A stretch of 64,000 nt of DNA from CAVHXA01 sp963639765 (GCA_963639765.1 CAVHXA010000002.1:1-64000), one strand, 5' to 3'; shown: positions 52,162 to 61,087, numbered from the stretch's first letter. Numbers and translations: made by a program. Notes: a model not told the origin generated them from the letters alone.

Positions 52162-53910
52162 ATGGCACATATTATCGGCATCGATCTGGGTACTACCAAC
52201 TCCTGTGTGGCCGTCCTCGAGGGCGGTGAGCCCATCATCATTCCAAATGCACTGGGTGAGCGGACTACCCCGTCTGCGGTCGCCTTTGCCAAAACCGGGG
52301 AACGTATGATCGGTCAGGCTGCAAAGCGTCAGGCTGTGGCAAATCCCGAACGAACCATTCTCTCTATTAAACGCGATATGGGCTCAAAACGTCGGGCAGT
52401 CATTGACGGCCGCGAATATACGCCGCAGGAGATTTCGGCCATGATCCTGCAGCAGCTGAAGCAGGATGCCGAAGCCTATCTGGGCTGTCCCGTTGCAGAT
52501 GCAGTAATCACGGTTCCGGCATATTTCACCGATGCTCAGCGACAGGCCACCAAAGACGCCGGCACTATAGCCGGTCTGAATGTGCAACGTATTATCAACG
52601 AACCTACAGCCGCAGCTCTGGCTTATGGCATCGACAAGCAGGAAGACCAGAAAATCATGGTCTTCGATCTGGGCGGCGGAACCTTTGATGTGTCCGTTCT
52701 CGAATGTTCCGCCGGCGTGATCGAAGTACTGGCCACCGCCGGAAACAACCGTCTGGGCGGCGATGATTTTGATCATTGTCTGGCAGACGAACTGGCTCGA
52801 AGATTCAAAAAAGAAACACGCATCGATCTGACGAAAAATCCAACCGCCATGCAGCGGCTGCTCGAGGCCGCCGAAAAAGCCAAAATTGAGCTGTCGTCGC
52901 TCACGCAGACACTTATCAGTCTGCCCTATCTGGCTGTTGGAAAAGACGGGCCCCGACATCTAGAGCTTACACTCACCCGTGCGGAATTCAACAAGCTGAC
53001 AGCCGGTCTGGTCCACGCCACGCTGGAGCCGGTACGTCAGGCAATGTCAGATGCAGCCATCGGATACAACCAGCTGAGCAAGATTCTTCTTGTAGGCGGC
53101 TCCACACGCATTCCTGCCGTGCAGGATGCCGTGCGCCAGCTGACAGGCAAGGAACCCTTCCGCGGAATCAATCCCGATGAATGTGTAGCTATGGGTGCCT
53201 GCCTTCAGGGCGGTGTACTGGCCGGTACCGTACGTGGATTGCTGCTGCTGGATGTCACGCCGCTCAGCCTTGGTATTGAAACCATGGGCGGTGTAAACAC
53301 CATTGTGATCGACCGCAATACCACCATACCAATCAAAAAAAGCCGGGTTTTCACCACGGCATCAAACTTTCAATCCAGCGTGGATGTACATGTTCTGCAG
53401 GGTGAACGCCCCCTTGCAAGTCAGAACAAAACGCTGGGCACCTTTCGTCTGAACGGAATTCGCCGTGCTCTTCGCGGCATTCCGCAAATTGAGGTTACCT
53501 TTAATATCGACGCCAACGGTATCGTAAATGTTTGTGCGCAGGATCTTGACACCGGGCGCCAGCAGGAAATCACCATCACAGCCACCTCAAACATGAGTCA
53601 GGCGGAAATTGACCGTGCCGTACGCGAGGCTCGGCAGTTTGCCACCGAGGACAGTCGGCAAAAAGCGGCAGCCGAGGCCCGCAGCCGGGCCGCACAGCTT
53701 CTTGATCAGGCGGCAGTCTGCCTTCGGCAGCTGCCAAAGGCGCAGCGAGGTCCTGTAGAACTCGCTGTTAAACAGGTCCGGCGTGCTCTGAAGGGCAAGA
53801 ACAACCTGGATCTGGCCAGTTCCTGCAGCGAGCTTGAGCACGCCCTCTCGCAATCCGCCTCGGATGACAGTATCTTTGTAGACGCCAACTACGAATCCGC
53901 CGACGATTGA
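52162..53910 (+). CDS. dnaK: Hsp70 chaperone DnaK, short form
   Basis: ATP-dependent protein-folding chaperone. 582 aa, shorter than the usual 610-640. ATPase domain: IIGIDLGTTNSCVAVLEGG, DAVITVPAYFTDAQRQATKDA, IINEPTAAALAYG, VFDLGGGTFDVSVLE and KILLVGGSTRIPAVQ. Substrate-binding domain: DVTPLSLGIETMGG, IPIKKSRVFTTASNFQSSVD. The helical lid is short but the end FVDANYESADD keeps a DnaK-like tail. Start 52162 with AAGGAG; the frame from 52126 adds an unlikely 12 residues. No grpE, dnaJ or hrcA beside it and no CIRCE operator seen, so it may be a second, non-canonical DnaK. Confidence 0.93.
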   Translation: MAHIIGIDLGTTNSCVAVLEGGEPIIIPNALGERTTPSAVAFAKTGERMIGQAAKRQAVANPERTILSIKRDMGSKRRAVIDGREYTPQEISAMILQQLKQDAEAYLGCPVADAVITVPAYFTDAQRQATKDAGTIAGLNVQRIINEPTAAALAYGIDKQEDQKIMVFDLGGGTFDVSVLECSAGVIEVLATAGNNRLGGDDFDHCLADELARRFKKETRIDLTKNPTAMQRLLEAAEKAKIELSSLTQTLISLPYLAVGKDGPRHLELTLTRAEFNKLTAGLVHATLEPVRQAMSDAAIGYNQLSKILLVGGSTRIPAVQDAVRQLTGKEPFRGINPDECVAMGACLQGGVLAGTVRGLLLLDVTPLSLGIETMGGVNTIVIDRNTTIPIKKSRVFTTASNFQSSVDVHVLQGERPLASQNKTLGTFRLNGIRRALRGIPQIEVTFNIDANGIVNVCAQDLDTGRQQEITITATSNMSQAEIDRAVREARQFATEDSRQKAAAEARSRAAQLLDQAAVCLRQLPKAQRGPVELAVKQVRRALKGKNNLDLASSCSELEHALSQSASDDSIFVDANYESADD

Positions 53911-54004
53911 TCTTGCTGCTTTTTCCTGTAATTATGCGAACAGGCTCGGCGGCATGCAAACGACTGCCGCAAACGCGACTCAGGAGGTTTTGCCCCTTCC
54001 AAAG

Positions 54005-54051
54005 CTGAAACCGGCAGGAGAAACCACAAAATCCGTGATTTCTCCCGCCGG
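54005..54051. repeat. Palindromic terminator repeat, copy 4
   Basis: CGGCAGGAGAAACCAC (54012-54027), loop AAAATCC, GTGATTTCTCCCGCCG (54035-54050): 14 of 16 pairs. The most diverged copy, with a CTGAAAC flank. Lies between converging dnaK and pta. Confidence 0.72.
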
Positions 54052-54109
54052 GAATGTTTGGTGAACTCTCTGAAAGCTGATTCTTCTGCAGGCTTTAAAC
54101 CGGCGGCAA

Positions 54110-55084
54110 TCAGGCCAGGGCGGCGGTGATCAGAGCCATTTTATAAACCTCATCGGCCACGCAGCCGCGGGAAAGGTCGTTGATCGGAGCGTTCAAGCCC
54201 AACAGAATGGGGCCGTAGGCTGCAAATCCACCCAGTCTGGCTGCAATCTTATAGCCAATATTGCCGGCCGTAACATCGGGGAAGATAAAAGTGTTGGCAT
54301 AGCCGGCAACCGGACTTCCGGGGAACTTCAGCTGTCCGACAGTGGGAGACACTGCAGCATCAAACTGCATCTCGCCATCTACAGGAACATCCATAACCTC
54401 TTTTGCTTTGGCTACAGCGTTTTGAACCATCGTAACGCTGTCATCCTTGGCAGAGCCCTTGGTTGAGAAGCTCAGAAAAGCTACCTTCGGATCGATGCCG
54501 AAAACGCTGGCACACTTGGCTGTTTCCTGTGCAATCTCTACCAGGTTGTCTTCGGTGGGATGGATGTTGATGGCACAGTCGCCCATGGCCAGCTTTTCCT
54601 GCGTACCATCGGCATTGTCGCGGACCATAATAAAGCAGGAGGAAACAATGCTGTTCCCGGGCTTGGTCTTGATGAGCTGCAGCGCAGGACGAACGGTGTC
54701 GGCGGTAGAATAGGTTGCGCCGCCCAGCAGACAGTCGGCCTTTCCCATCTTCACGAGCATCGTGCCAAAGTAGTTGCCCTTCATCAGGTTCTTTTTGCAG
54801 TCCTCGGGGCTCATCTTTCCCTTGCGGAGTTCTACCATCTTTGCTACCATTTCGTCCATTTCCGGGTAGGCAGCAGGATCGATAATCTGAATGCCGTTGA
54901 TATCAAAGCCACCCTTGGCTGCGTTGGCCTTAACCTCGGGCTCGGCACCCACCAGAATCGGCTTGAGATAATCACCATCGGCCTTGAGACGAGCTGCAGC
55001 CTCGAGAATACGGGCATCAGAACCCTCGGTAAAGACGATGGTCTTGTGGTTGGCCTTGAGCATGGTTATGAGCTTATCAAACAT
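54110..55084 (-). CDS. pta: Phosphate acetyltransferase
   Basis: Converts acetyl-CoA and phosphate to acetyl phosphate for substrate-level ATP formation via acetate kinase, which is not in the window. 324 aa, the short single-domain form. FTEGSDARILEAA, CLLGGATYSTADTVRPALQLI, GDCAINIHPTEDNLVEIA, STKGSAKDDS, GELQFDAA-like GEMQFDAAV, FPDVTAGNIGYK and PINDLSRGC are diagnostic. ATG 55084 with GGAGG 9 bases upstream; single gene. Confidence 0.96.
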   Translation of the reverse strand: MFDKLITMLKANHKTIVFTEGSDARILEAAARLKADGDYLKPILVGAEPEVKANAAKGGFDINGIQIIDPAAYPEMDEMVAKMVELRKGKMSPEDCKKNLMKGNYFGTMLVKMGKADCLLGGATYSTADTVRPALQLIKTKPGNSIVSSCFIMVRDNADGTQEKLAMGDCAINIHPTEDNLVEIAQETAKCASVFGIDPKVAFLSFSTKGSAKDDSVTMVQNAVAKAKEVMDVPVDGEMQFDAAVSPTVGQLKFPGSPVAGYANTFIFPDVTAGNIGYKIAARLGGFAAYGPILLGLNAPINDLSRGCVADEVYKMALITAALA

Positions 55085-55200
55085 GAAAATCAACCTCCGC
55101 AGATAATATGGCCCAAAAGGGCCGGAAATTTCGATCGGGCGTATTATACACCCATTATCCGCGCAACTCAACCATTTTGCGAAATTTTTTCGCAAGGCTA

Positions 55201-55230
55201 TTGACAAATGCCATACATGTAGGATATAAT
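55201..55230 (+). promoter_or_regulatory. Promoter of the tRNA operon
   Basis: TTGACA (55201-55206), 18-base spacer, TATAAT (55225-55230), both boxes perfect consensus. Confidence 0.88.
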
Positions 55231-55261
55231 CAACAGCGCGTTTGCGTGATGCAGCACATAT

Positions 55262-55334
55262 GGCGGCATAGCTCAGCTGGTAGAGCATTCGGTTCATACC
55301 CGAAGTGTCACAGGTTCAAATCCGGTTGCCGCTA
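55262..55334 (+). tRNA. tRNA-Met (CAT), elongator type
   Basis: Cloverleaf: acceptor GGCGGCA/TGCCGCT with a first G-U pair, D-arm GCTC...GAGC, anticodon arm TTCGG-TTCATAC-CCGAA with CAT, T-arm ACAGG-TTCAAAT-CCGGT with one A-G mismatch, A73. CCA is not encoded. The paired position 1-72 argues against initiator tRNA. Confidence 0.93.
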
Positions 55335-55367
55335 TCCTGCAGGGCGGTTCGTCCGCCCTGCCAAGAC

Positions 55368-55439
55368 GGCCCGTTGGTCAAGTGGTCAAGACACCGCCCT
55401 TTCACGGCGGTAACGGGAGTTCGACTCTCCCACGGGTCA
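55368..55439 (+). tRNA. tRNA-Glu (TTC)
   Basis: Acceptor GGCCCGT/ACGGGTC, anticodon arm CCGCC-CTTTCAC-GGCGG with TTC, T-arm GGGAG-TTCGACT-CTCCC, A73, no encoded CCA. A GCAGGGCGG/CCGCCCTGC hairpin (about 55339-55361) between the two tRNAs may guide processing. Confidence 0.95.
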
Positions 55440-55440
55440 T

Positions 55441-55476
55441 AACGATCATGCCTTTGGCATGATCGTTTGCTTTTTC
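55441..55476 (+). terminator. Terminator of the tRNA operon
   Basis: AACGATCATGCC, loop TTT, GGCATGATCGTT (perfect 12 bp), then TGCTTTTTC. Confidence 0.9.
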
Positions 55477-55499
55477 TGCCTCAGAAAGGTTGATTGTAT

Positions 55500-56381
55500 A
55501 TGCCCAGTCAGGAATTTTTGCAGCGCCCTGGAAATATCTGGGAAACATATCCCTTTGACGACAGGTCTACAGTGCAGGCCCGTGCCGAAATGGAGCAGCT
55601 CGTTGCAGGCAGCTGTCTGCCTCCCGGCGGTGTACGTTGGGAATCCGGCACACTGGGCGGTGTTCCGGGAAAATGGGTTTTCCCCCCGGAAAAGAACGAT
55701 GGTGTGGTTTTATATTTTCATGGCGGCAACTTTATTCTTGGCTCTTCCGGCCTTACCCTGCCCTTTTTGGTGGAGCTGTGCAAGATTTTGAACGTCACCG
55801 CATTTTCTGCAGACTATGCATTGGCACCGGAGCGGCCGTTTCCTGCTGCGCAAAACGATGCCCTGTCGGCCTATCGCGGTCTGCTTCAGCTGGGCTATGG
55901 CGGTGAAAACATCATTCTGGCTGGGGATACCGCCGGAGCCAATCTGGCTCTTGGCCTTGTGCATGCAATCCGACAGGCGCATCTGGCTCCGCCTCGGGCT
56001 GTGGTAGCTGTTTCCGCGCCGGTCGACTGTACCGCCATATCCGAAAGATGCTCTGACAGCCTGCCCGGCACACAGGATATCCTGAAGATCTATGCACCGG
56101 ACGCTGACCCTTCAGACCCACGTCTGAGTCCGATTTTCTCGGACCTTTCTCATTTTGCCCCAACGCTTCTCGTTGCCGGTGGTGCCGAGCCTTTGCTGGA
56201 CGACAGTCTTCAGCTGGCGCAGGCCCTTATCCATGCGGGCTGTGAGGTCGAGCTTCTGGTTGGACGCGACATGATTCGCTCCTATCCGCTGGACTTTACC
56301 GACTACCCGGAGGCAGCCGAAGCTTTTTCCGAGATTGCCGCCTATATCCGCATTCGGCTCGGTCTGGAGGAGCAGGTATAA
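55500..56381 (+). CDS. Alpha/beta-hydrolase-fold protein (HSL type), probably catalytically impaired
   Basis: 293 aa, hormone-sensitive-lipase-like fold. The oxyanion motif YFHGGNF is intact, as is SADYALAPERPFPAA. The nucleophile elbow reads GDTAGAN where the family has GDSAGGN, so Ser is Thr. The final His region reads GRDMIRSYPLDF where active members have an M-I-H-x-F/Y pattern, so His is Arg. An acidic AEPLLDD remains at the Asp site. Start ATG 55500 with AGAAAGG; TTG 55494 is less likely. Likely a pseudo-enzyme or binding protein. Confidence 0.85.
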   Translation: MPSQEFLQRPGNIWETYPFDDRSTVQARAEMEQLVAGSCLPPGGVRWESGTLGGVPGKWVFPPEKNDGVVLYFHGGNFILGSSGLTLPFLVELCKILNVTAFSADYALAPERPFPAAQNDALSAYRGLLQLGYGGENIILAGDTAGANLALGLVHAIRQAHLAPPRAVVAVSAPVDCTAISERCSDSLPGTQDILKIYAPDADPSDPRLSPIFSDLSHFAPTLLVAGGAEPLLDDSLQLAQALIHAGCEVELLVGRDMIRSYPLDFTDYPEAAEAFSEIAAYIRIRLGLEEQV

Positions 56382-56470
56382 GCACATCTGCCAATATCCC
56401 CGGCCGCTGCCGTCTCAAGCGTCCCGAAAAAAAGGATTGCGCCTCAGAAGAAGTTAAAAAGCAGCGCAAT

Positions 56471-56513
56471 ATTTCAGCGGGAGAAATCACGGGTTTTTGT
56501 GATTTCTCCCGCT
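56471..56513. repeat. Palindromic terminator repeat, copy 5
   Basis: ATTTC flank, AGCGGGAGAAATCAC (56476-56490), loop GGGTTTTT, GTGATTTCTCCCGCT (56499-56513), perfect 15-bp stem. Lies between the converging hydrolase-fold gene and rsmG. Confidence 0.88.
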
Positions 56514-56613
56514 GTTCCTGTTTTATTGTCAGAAATTCTCCTGCCGCAGCTGCATTTCCGTCTCGCCCGAACGTTTATTGCGGAATTTCAGGCTATGCGG
56601 GCAGCTGCCCGTT

Positions 56614-57324
56614 TTATAAAGGAGAAGACCGAATCTTTGCCCAGGTACGGGGATACTGTGGCGGAGTCGGCTTGATCTTTTCAACCACTACCACAGCCCG
56701 CTGTTCACGCAGGCCATCCGGACGAACCGGCAGATCATAATAATACAGTGGGCGTATTCTGCCTCCGAGAAGTCTGATCCCCCGTGCCGCCTGACTAAGC
56801 TCCTCTTCAGCCTCCGGACCTTTCATCGCCAGAAACATACCGCCCTCGGTCACAAACGGGAGGCAGATTTCACATAGAACATTGAGTCTGCTGACTGCCC
56901 GAGCCGTAACGATGTCGAAATGCTCCCGCGACAGCAGCGCCTCATCCTCAGCACGACCGACGATAAACCTTGCCGAAAATCCCATTGATTGTGACAAGCT
57001 CTGCAGCCAGCGTATTTTTTTTGCCGTGGCATCAAGCAGTGTCAGCTGTATGTCGGGCTGTGCCAGCTTGAGGACCACTCCCGGCACACCGCCGCCGGTA
57101 CCGACATCCAGCACCGATTTTCCGGAAAAGTCGGCCGCACGAAGCAGATGCAGCGCATCCAGAATGTGCAGGCGGGCAGCAGCCTCCGGTTCGCGAATTG
57201 CGGTAAGGTTCATTACCCGATTTTGCTCAAGCAGAGCAATTTCGTAGTTTGCAAGTGCCTGCAGGCGGTCCTGCGGCAGATCAAAGCCTGCCTCACGGCA
57301 ATATCGGCTGATCAGTTCAAGCAT
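56614..57324 (-). CDS. rsmG: 16S rRNA (guanine-527-N7) methyltransferase
   Basis: SAM-dependent methylation of 16S rRNA G527. 236 aa. EQNRVMNLTAI, then the SAM site VLDVGTGGGVPGVVLKL, LLDATAKKIRWL, VTARAVSRLNVL and FLAMKGPEAEEEL match RsmG/GidB. Start overlaps the transketolase end by 13 bases. Last gene of a four-gene operon; a C-terminal tail of about 15 residues (YPRTWAKIRSSPL) is usual. Confidence 0.95.
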   Translation of the reverse strand: MLELISRYCREAGFDLPQDRLQALANYEIALLEQNRVMNLTAIREPEAAARLHILDALHLLRAADFSGKSVLDVGTGGGVPGVVLKLAQPDIQLTLLDATAKKIRWLQSLSQSMGFSARFIVGRAEDEALLSREHFDIVTARAVSRLNVLCEICLPFVTEGGMFLAMKGPEAEEELSQAARGIRLLGGRIRPLYYYDLPVRPDGLREQRAVVVVEKIKPTPPQYPRTWAKIRSSPL

Positions 57325-58265
57325 TGCTTCGCAGCAAGGGCCCGGATGACCGCATCAGCTATCCCGGCGGCAGTAAGCCCATAGGCATCGAGTACATCCT
57401 GGGCCTTTCCGGAGCGGCCAAATGTATCGGCAACACCATGACGAATCAGAACCGTCGGTCTTTTTTCTGCCAGGCACTCTGCCACAGCACCTCCGAGACC
57501 GCCAATAATGTTGGCCTCTTCGGTGGTGACCATGCAGCCGGTCTCTTCTGCGGCCTGCAGCACCAACTGCTCATCAAGAGGTTTTATGGTGTGCAGATCC
57601 AGCACCCGCACATCTATTCCCTGTGCAGACAGCTCCGCTGCCGCATGCAGCGCCAGCTGGACCATCATGCCGGTTGCAGCAACGGTCACATCATTGCCCG
57701 GGCGCAGCACAATACCCTTGCCTAACCGGAATTCTTCACGGACCTGATCTGTAACGGTTTCTACTGCCAGTCGGCCAAGCCGCAGGTACGCCGGTCCGTT
57801 ATAGTGCAGCAGTGCCTCGGTGGCAAGCTCCATTTCATGCCCGTCACAGGGAGAAACCACCATCATTCCCGGAATTGCCCGCATAATGGCATAGTCCTCG
57901 ATGCATTGGTGTGTTGCTCCGTCTTCGCCAACGGACAGGCCGCCGTGAGAACCTACGATTTTTACATTTAGTCCGGGATATGCAACGCTGTTGCGGACCT
58001 GTTCCCAGTCTCGTCCGGCGGAAAACATGGCAAAGGAATTGACAAAAGGCTTTTTTCCGCAGGCTGCCAGACCGGCAGCCACACCAACCATGTTGGCCTC
58101 GGCAATCCCCATATCGAAAAAGCGTTCGGGATATGCCTGTGCAAAGAACTTTGTCATGGTTGAGCCAGACAGATCGGCATCCAGTACAATCAGATCCGGA
58201 TCAACGGCTCCCAAACGGGCCAGTGCCTTGCCATAGGCATTGCGGGTTGCGATCTTCTCTGCCAT
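57312..58265 (-). CDS. Transketolase, C-terminal subunit
   Basis: 317 aa: pyrimidine-binding and C-terminal domains of a split transketolase. TRNAYGKALARLG, VLDADLSGSTMTKFF, FDMGIAEANMVGVAAGLA (catalytic Glu), GSHGGLSVGEDGATHQ and VTTEEANIIGGLGGAV. ATG 58265 with GGAGG 9 bases upstream. Works with the adjacent N-terminal subunit in the non-oxidative pentose phosphate pathway. Confidence 0.95.
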   Translation of the reverse strand: MAEKIATRNAYGKALARLGAVDPDLIVLDADLSGSTMTKFFAQAYPERFFDMGIAEANMVGVAAGLAACGKKPFVNSFAMFSAGRDWEQVRNSVAYPGLNVKIVGSHGGLSVGEDGATHQCIEDYAIMRAIPGMMVVSPCDGHEMELATEALLHYNGPAYLRLGRLAVETVTDQVREEFRLGKGIVLRPGNDVTVAATGMMVQLALHAAAELSAQGIDVRVLDLHTIKPLDEQLVLQAAEETGCMVTTEEANIIGGLGGAVAECLAEKRPTVLIRHGVADTFGRSGKAQDVLDAYGLTAAGIADAVIRALAAKQCLN

Positions 58266-58269
58266 GTTC

Positions 58270-59103
58270 CTACGCCTCCAATCCGGCCACAACGGCCGCA
58301 AGCTCGGCCCGTGCCTGCTGATACTGTTCGTCATTTGGTGCCTTGCCGTGCCAGCCGGCATCGTTTTCCATAAATCGCACGCCCTTGCCTTTTGTAGTCT
58401 TTGCCAAAATCACCGTTGGGGCACCGGTGTTCTCCCCGGCTATCTCAAAAGCTTCGCGCAAGGCATCGAAATCGTGGCCATCGCAGGTAATCACCTGCCA
58501 GCCAAAGGCGGCAAACTTATCATCCAGCGGCTCGGATGGCATCACCTGTTCCGTCGGACCATCGATCTGAAGGCCATTTACATCAACAATAGCGCAAAGA
58601 TGGTCCAGTCGATACTTTGCGGCTGACATGGCAGCCTCCCACACCTGACCCTCTTCGATTTCACCATCACCCAACAGGGCATAAACGCGGTAGTTTCTGC
58701 TGTTCAGTCTTCCTGCAAGAGCCATGCCTACTGCAGCCGAAAGTCCCTGCCCCAGTGAACCTGTGGACATGTCCACACCGGGGACGTGTTTCATTTCGGC
58801 ATGACCGGACAGTTGGCCGTTGATCTGGCGGAACTCAGCCAGCCGCGTTTTGGGGAAGTATCCTCTGAGAGCCAATATGGGATACAATGCCGGGGTACAA
58901 TGACCCTTTGACAGGACAAAGCGATCCCTGTCCGGGTCGGTCGGATCAGACGGGTTTACGTGCATCTGACGGAAATACAGCTCTGTCAGGATGTCCATGG
59001 CAGACAGTGAGCCGCCGATATGGCCGGACGCTGCGCGGTATACCATGTCCAGGGCCAGGCAGCGGGCTTTTGCTGCGGTCAGAGCCAGGTCTTTGTTTTG
59101 CAA
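58270..59103 (-). CDS. Transketolase, N-terminal subunit
   Basis: TPP diphosphate-binding half of the split transketolase, about 277 aa. ASGHIGGSLSAMDILTELYF, FVLSKGHCTPALYP, GSLGQGLSAAVGMALA and the TPP motif LLGDGEIEEGQVWEAAMSA with IVDVNGLQIDG. I prefer the TTG start at 59103 because GAGGTG lies 6 bases before it; the GTG at 59112 is part of that ribosome site. The upstream stop TGA overlaps this site, so translation is coupled. Confidence 0.94.
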   Translation of the reverse strand: MQNKDLALTAAKARCLALDMVYRAASGHIGGSLSAMDILTELYFRQMHVNPSDPTDPDRDRFVLSKGHCTPALYPILALRGYFPKTRLAEFRQINGQLSGHAEMKHVPGVDMSTGSLGQGLSAAVGMALAGRLNSRNYRVYALLGDGEIEEGQVWEAAMSAAKYRLDHLCAIVDVNGLQIDGPTEQVMPSEPLDDKFAAFGWQVITCDGHDFDALREAFEIAGENTGAPTVILAKTTKGKGVRFMENDAGWHGKAPNDEQYQQARAELAAVVAGLEA

Positions 59104-59108
59104 GGCAA

Positions 59109-60947
59109 TCACCTCATGGTAAAATTATTGCGTTTGAAATAGTTTACACAATAACATTGTGCAAAGACATTTTTGGCTGTCTGTGACAGGTTGCCGTAGG
59201 TCACACCCATACCACTCTGTACAGTATAACCGGCTGAGCTGATCACAGGCAGGATCTCGCGCCATTCGCGCTGCAGCTGCATATAACCCGGGCCCTGCCA
59301 GCCACAGCAGTCAAATACCAGGCCCATCAGATACATGGGGCTGATATCCGGCCCCCGGCCGATCAGATCCGTGCCCAGTATCTCTCTGGCGGCATCGTTG
59401 GCCCAGATCAAATAACGGGTGCTGTAGTAATTGTAGAACCCCTCTTCGTGCTCTGTATTCAGATCTACGCCCAGCTCGGTGTATACGCTGTTTCCGTCTC
59501 CAAGCCAGGGCTTGTGGTCTCCGTACAACACCAGAATCACCGGCCTGCTGTGGCTGCGCAGCTTGTCCGTCAGCTCTCTGAGGCAGTCCTGTGTATCAGC
59601 CACCGAAGCCAGGTAGTTATTCAGAATGTTGCTGCTTTCTTCTGAAACATCGCCGGTATATCGGATTTCGTCGGTCAGAAGCCTGTCTGATGCATAGGGA
59701 CCGTGCCCCTGATATGTGACATTCATTGAAAAGCAGGGCTGGTCACTTGCCTTTCCGGCACTGTCATACAGGTCGTATACAGCCGGCAGATACACATTGT
59801 CATAGGCAATTCCTCCGCCGGTTATTTCGCCAAAGTAGTTTTCAAGAAAATACTGCTCTGAAAATCCCAGATAATCACATACATTTGTGCGATTGTAAAA
59901 CCAGTCGTTTGAACCGTGACTGAAGCTGGTCTGATAGCCCTGATCGCGCAGATACCACACAAAGCTGTCTGTGTTCCGGCGGACGGTTTCGCAATAATAC
60001 AGGCCGGTCAGAAAGCTGCGTTCGGTCAGGATGGTACCGGCCGCAAAGGTGCTTGTTATAAGATTGCCGGTATAGCTCTGCTGCTCAAGCTCATGATAAA
60101 TGGCATAGGTCTGCGGATCTATGCCGTGGATGTCCAGAGTGGTCAGATCGCAGAAGGCTTCAAGCTGAATGGCAAGGATATCAACCTTCTTATCCGCCGG
60201 GATATCAGCGTCTTCATAGCTGTCCAGCAGCCCCTGAACCTCTTTTTTGTTGTAGCCTTCGGGTTTCTGCCCGGCAATATCGTTTATCGAATAGAGAAAA
60301 GAATACCAGAAGCCTTTGGACACGGTGTATTCTGTGGTAGCCCATGTCGTGTTGAATACGGGATTGGCGGTAGTGTAGTAGTATAGACGACTGTTGCGGT
60401 AGGCAAAGGTCATCGGAATGAGCCCAATCAGCAGTATAGCTGCCGACACCGCGCGTACGTGCCAGGTCTGTCGGCCGCGGACCAGGAGTCCAAGACCCAG
60501 CACACCCAAAAACAGGAGAGCCACCGCAAGCCAGAGCTTCCAGTCCATGGTCAACGCATATCTCGAGGAAATGTTTGTCCCCTCGCGCAGATACTGGATA
60601 TCACTGAACACCAGCGTTTCGTCGCGAAAACGAAGCTTGAAATAGTTGGCGGCTGCGGGTATAAGGCTCACAGCACCTGTGACCAGAAATGCCGGCCAAG
60701 CCCGGTTGGTGGCGGCATACAGTATCAGCATCAGCCAGACCGCAGGCAGCACGTTCATCAGAAACAGAAATGGATTGTCGAAATAGCCCTGAAAAATAAG
60801 ATAGGAATAGTCTCCATAGCTCAGCAGCAGACACATGATCCCAATGAGAATCGGCGCCGCTATCAACCAGAAAATATTCCAAATCCAATAGCCTGTCCGA
60901 TGCTGTCCCGAATCCGTACTGTGAAGAACGAAAAAAAGCCGTTTCAC
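59109..60947 (-). CDS. LTA-synthase-family membrane sulfatase-fold transferase
   Basis: 612 aa. Five N-terminal membrane helices (within about 20-190), then an extracellular sulfatase-fold domain from about 255 (KVDILAIQLEAFCDL). The likely nucleophile Thr is in FAAGTILTERSFLTG, corresponding to GGT-x-x-TEFEVLTG of phosphoglycerol transferases; metal-binding D-H in VLYGDHKPWLGD; SHGSNDWFYNRTNVCDYLGF is also typical. It probably transfers glycerol phosphate or another phospho-group to an envelope polymer. Its stop sits in the ribosome site of the transketolase gene. First gene of an operon with transketolase and rsmG. Confidence 0.9.
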   Translation of the reverse strand: MKRLFFVLHSTDSGQHRTGYWIWNIFWLIAAPILIGIMCLLLSYGDYSYLIFQGYFDNPFLFLMNVLPAVWLMLILYAATNRAWPAFLVTGAVSLIPAAANYFKLRFRDETLVFSDIQYLREGTNISSRYALTMDWKLWLAVALLFLGVLGLGLLVRGRQTWHVRAVSAAILLIGLIPMTFAYRNSRLYYYTTANPVFNTTWATTEYTVSKGFWYSFLYSINDIAGQKPEGYNKKEVQGLLDSYEDADIPADKKVDILAIQLEAFCDLTTLDIHGIDPQTYAIYHELEQQSYTGNLITSTFAAGTILTERSFLTGLYYCETVRRNTDSFVWYLRDQGYQTSFSHGSNDWFYNRTNVCDYLGFSEQYFLENYFGEITGGGIAYDNVYLPAVYDLYDSAGKASDQPCFSMNVTYQGHGPYASDRLLTDEIRYTGDVSEESSNILNNYLASVADTQDCLRELTDKLRSHSRPVILVLYGDHKPWLGDGNSVYTELGVDLNTEHEEGFYNYYSTRYLIWANDAAREILGTDLIGRGPDISPMYLMGLVFDCCGWQGPGYMQLQREWREILPVISSAGYTVQSGMGVTYGNLSQTAKNVFAQCYCVNYFKRNNFTMR

Positions 60948-61087
60948 GATGCCAATCCCCCCACTATGAAATCAGACCCGACGAAATTCGCAGAGCCTGA
61001 ATCTGCCGGCCGTCTACCAAGCCCGCAAACAGCCGAGGCTCCATCCTTTTGGATTCGGAGCTTCGGCTGCGGTTTTGTACTTGCAGC

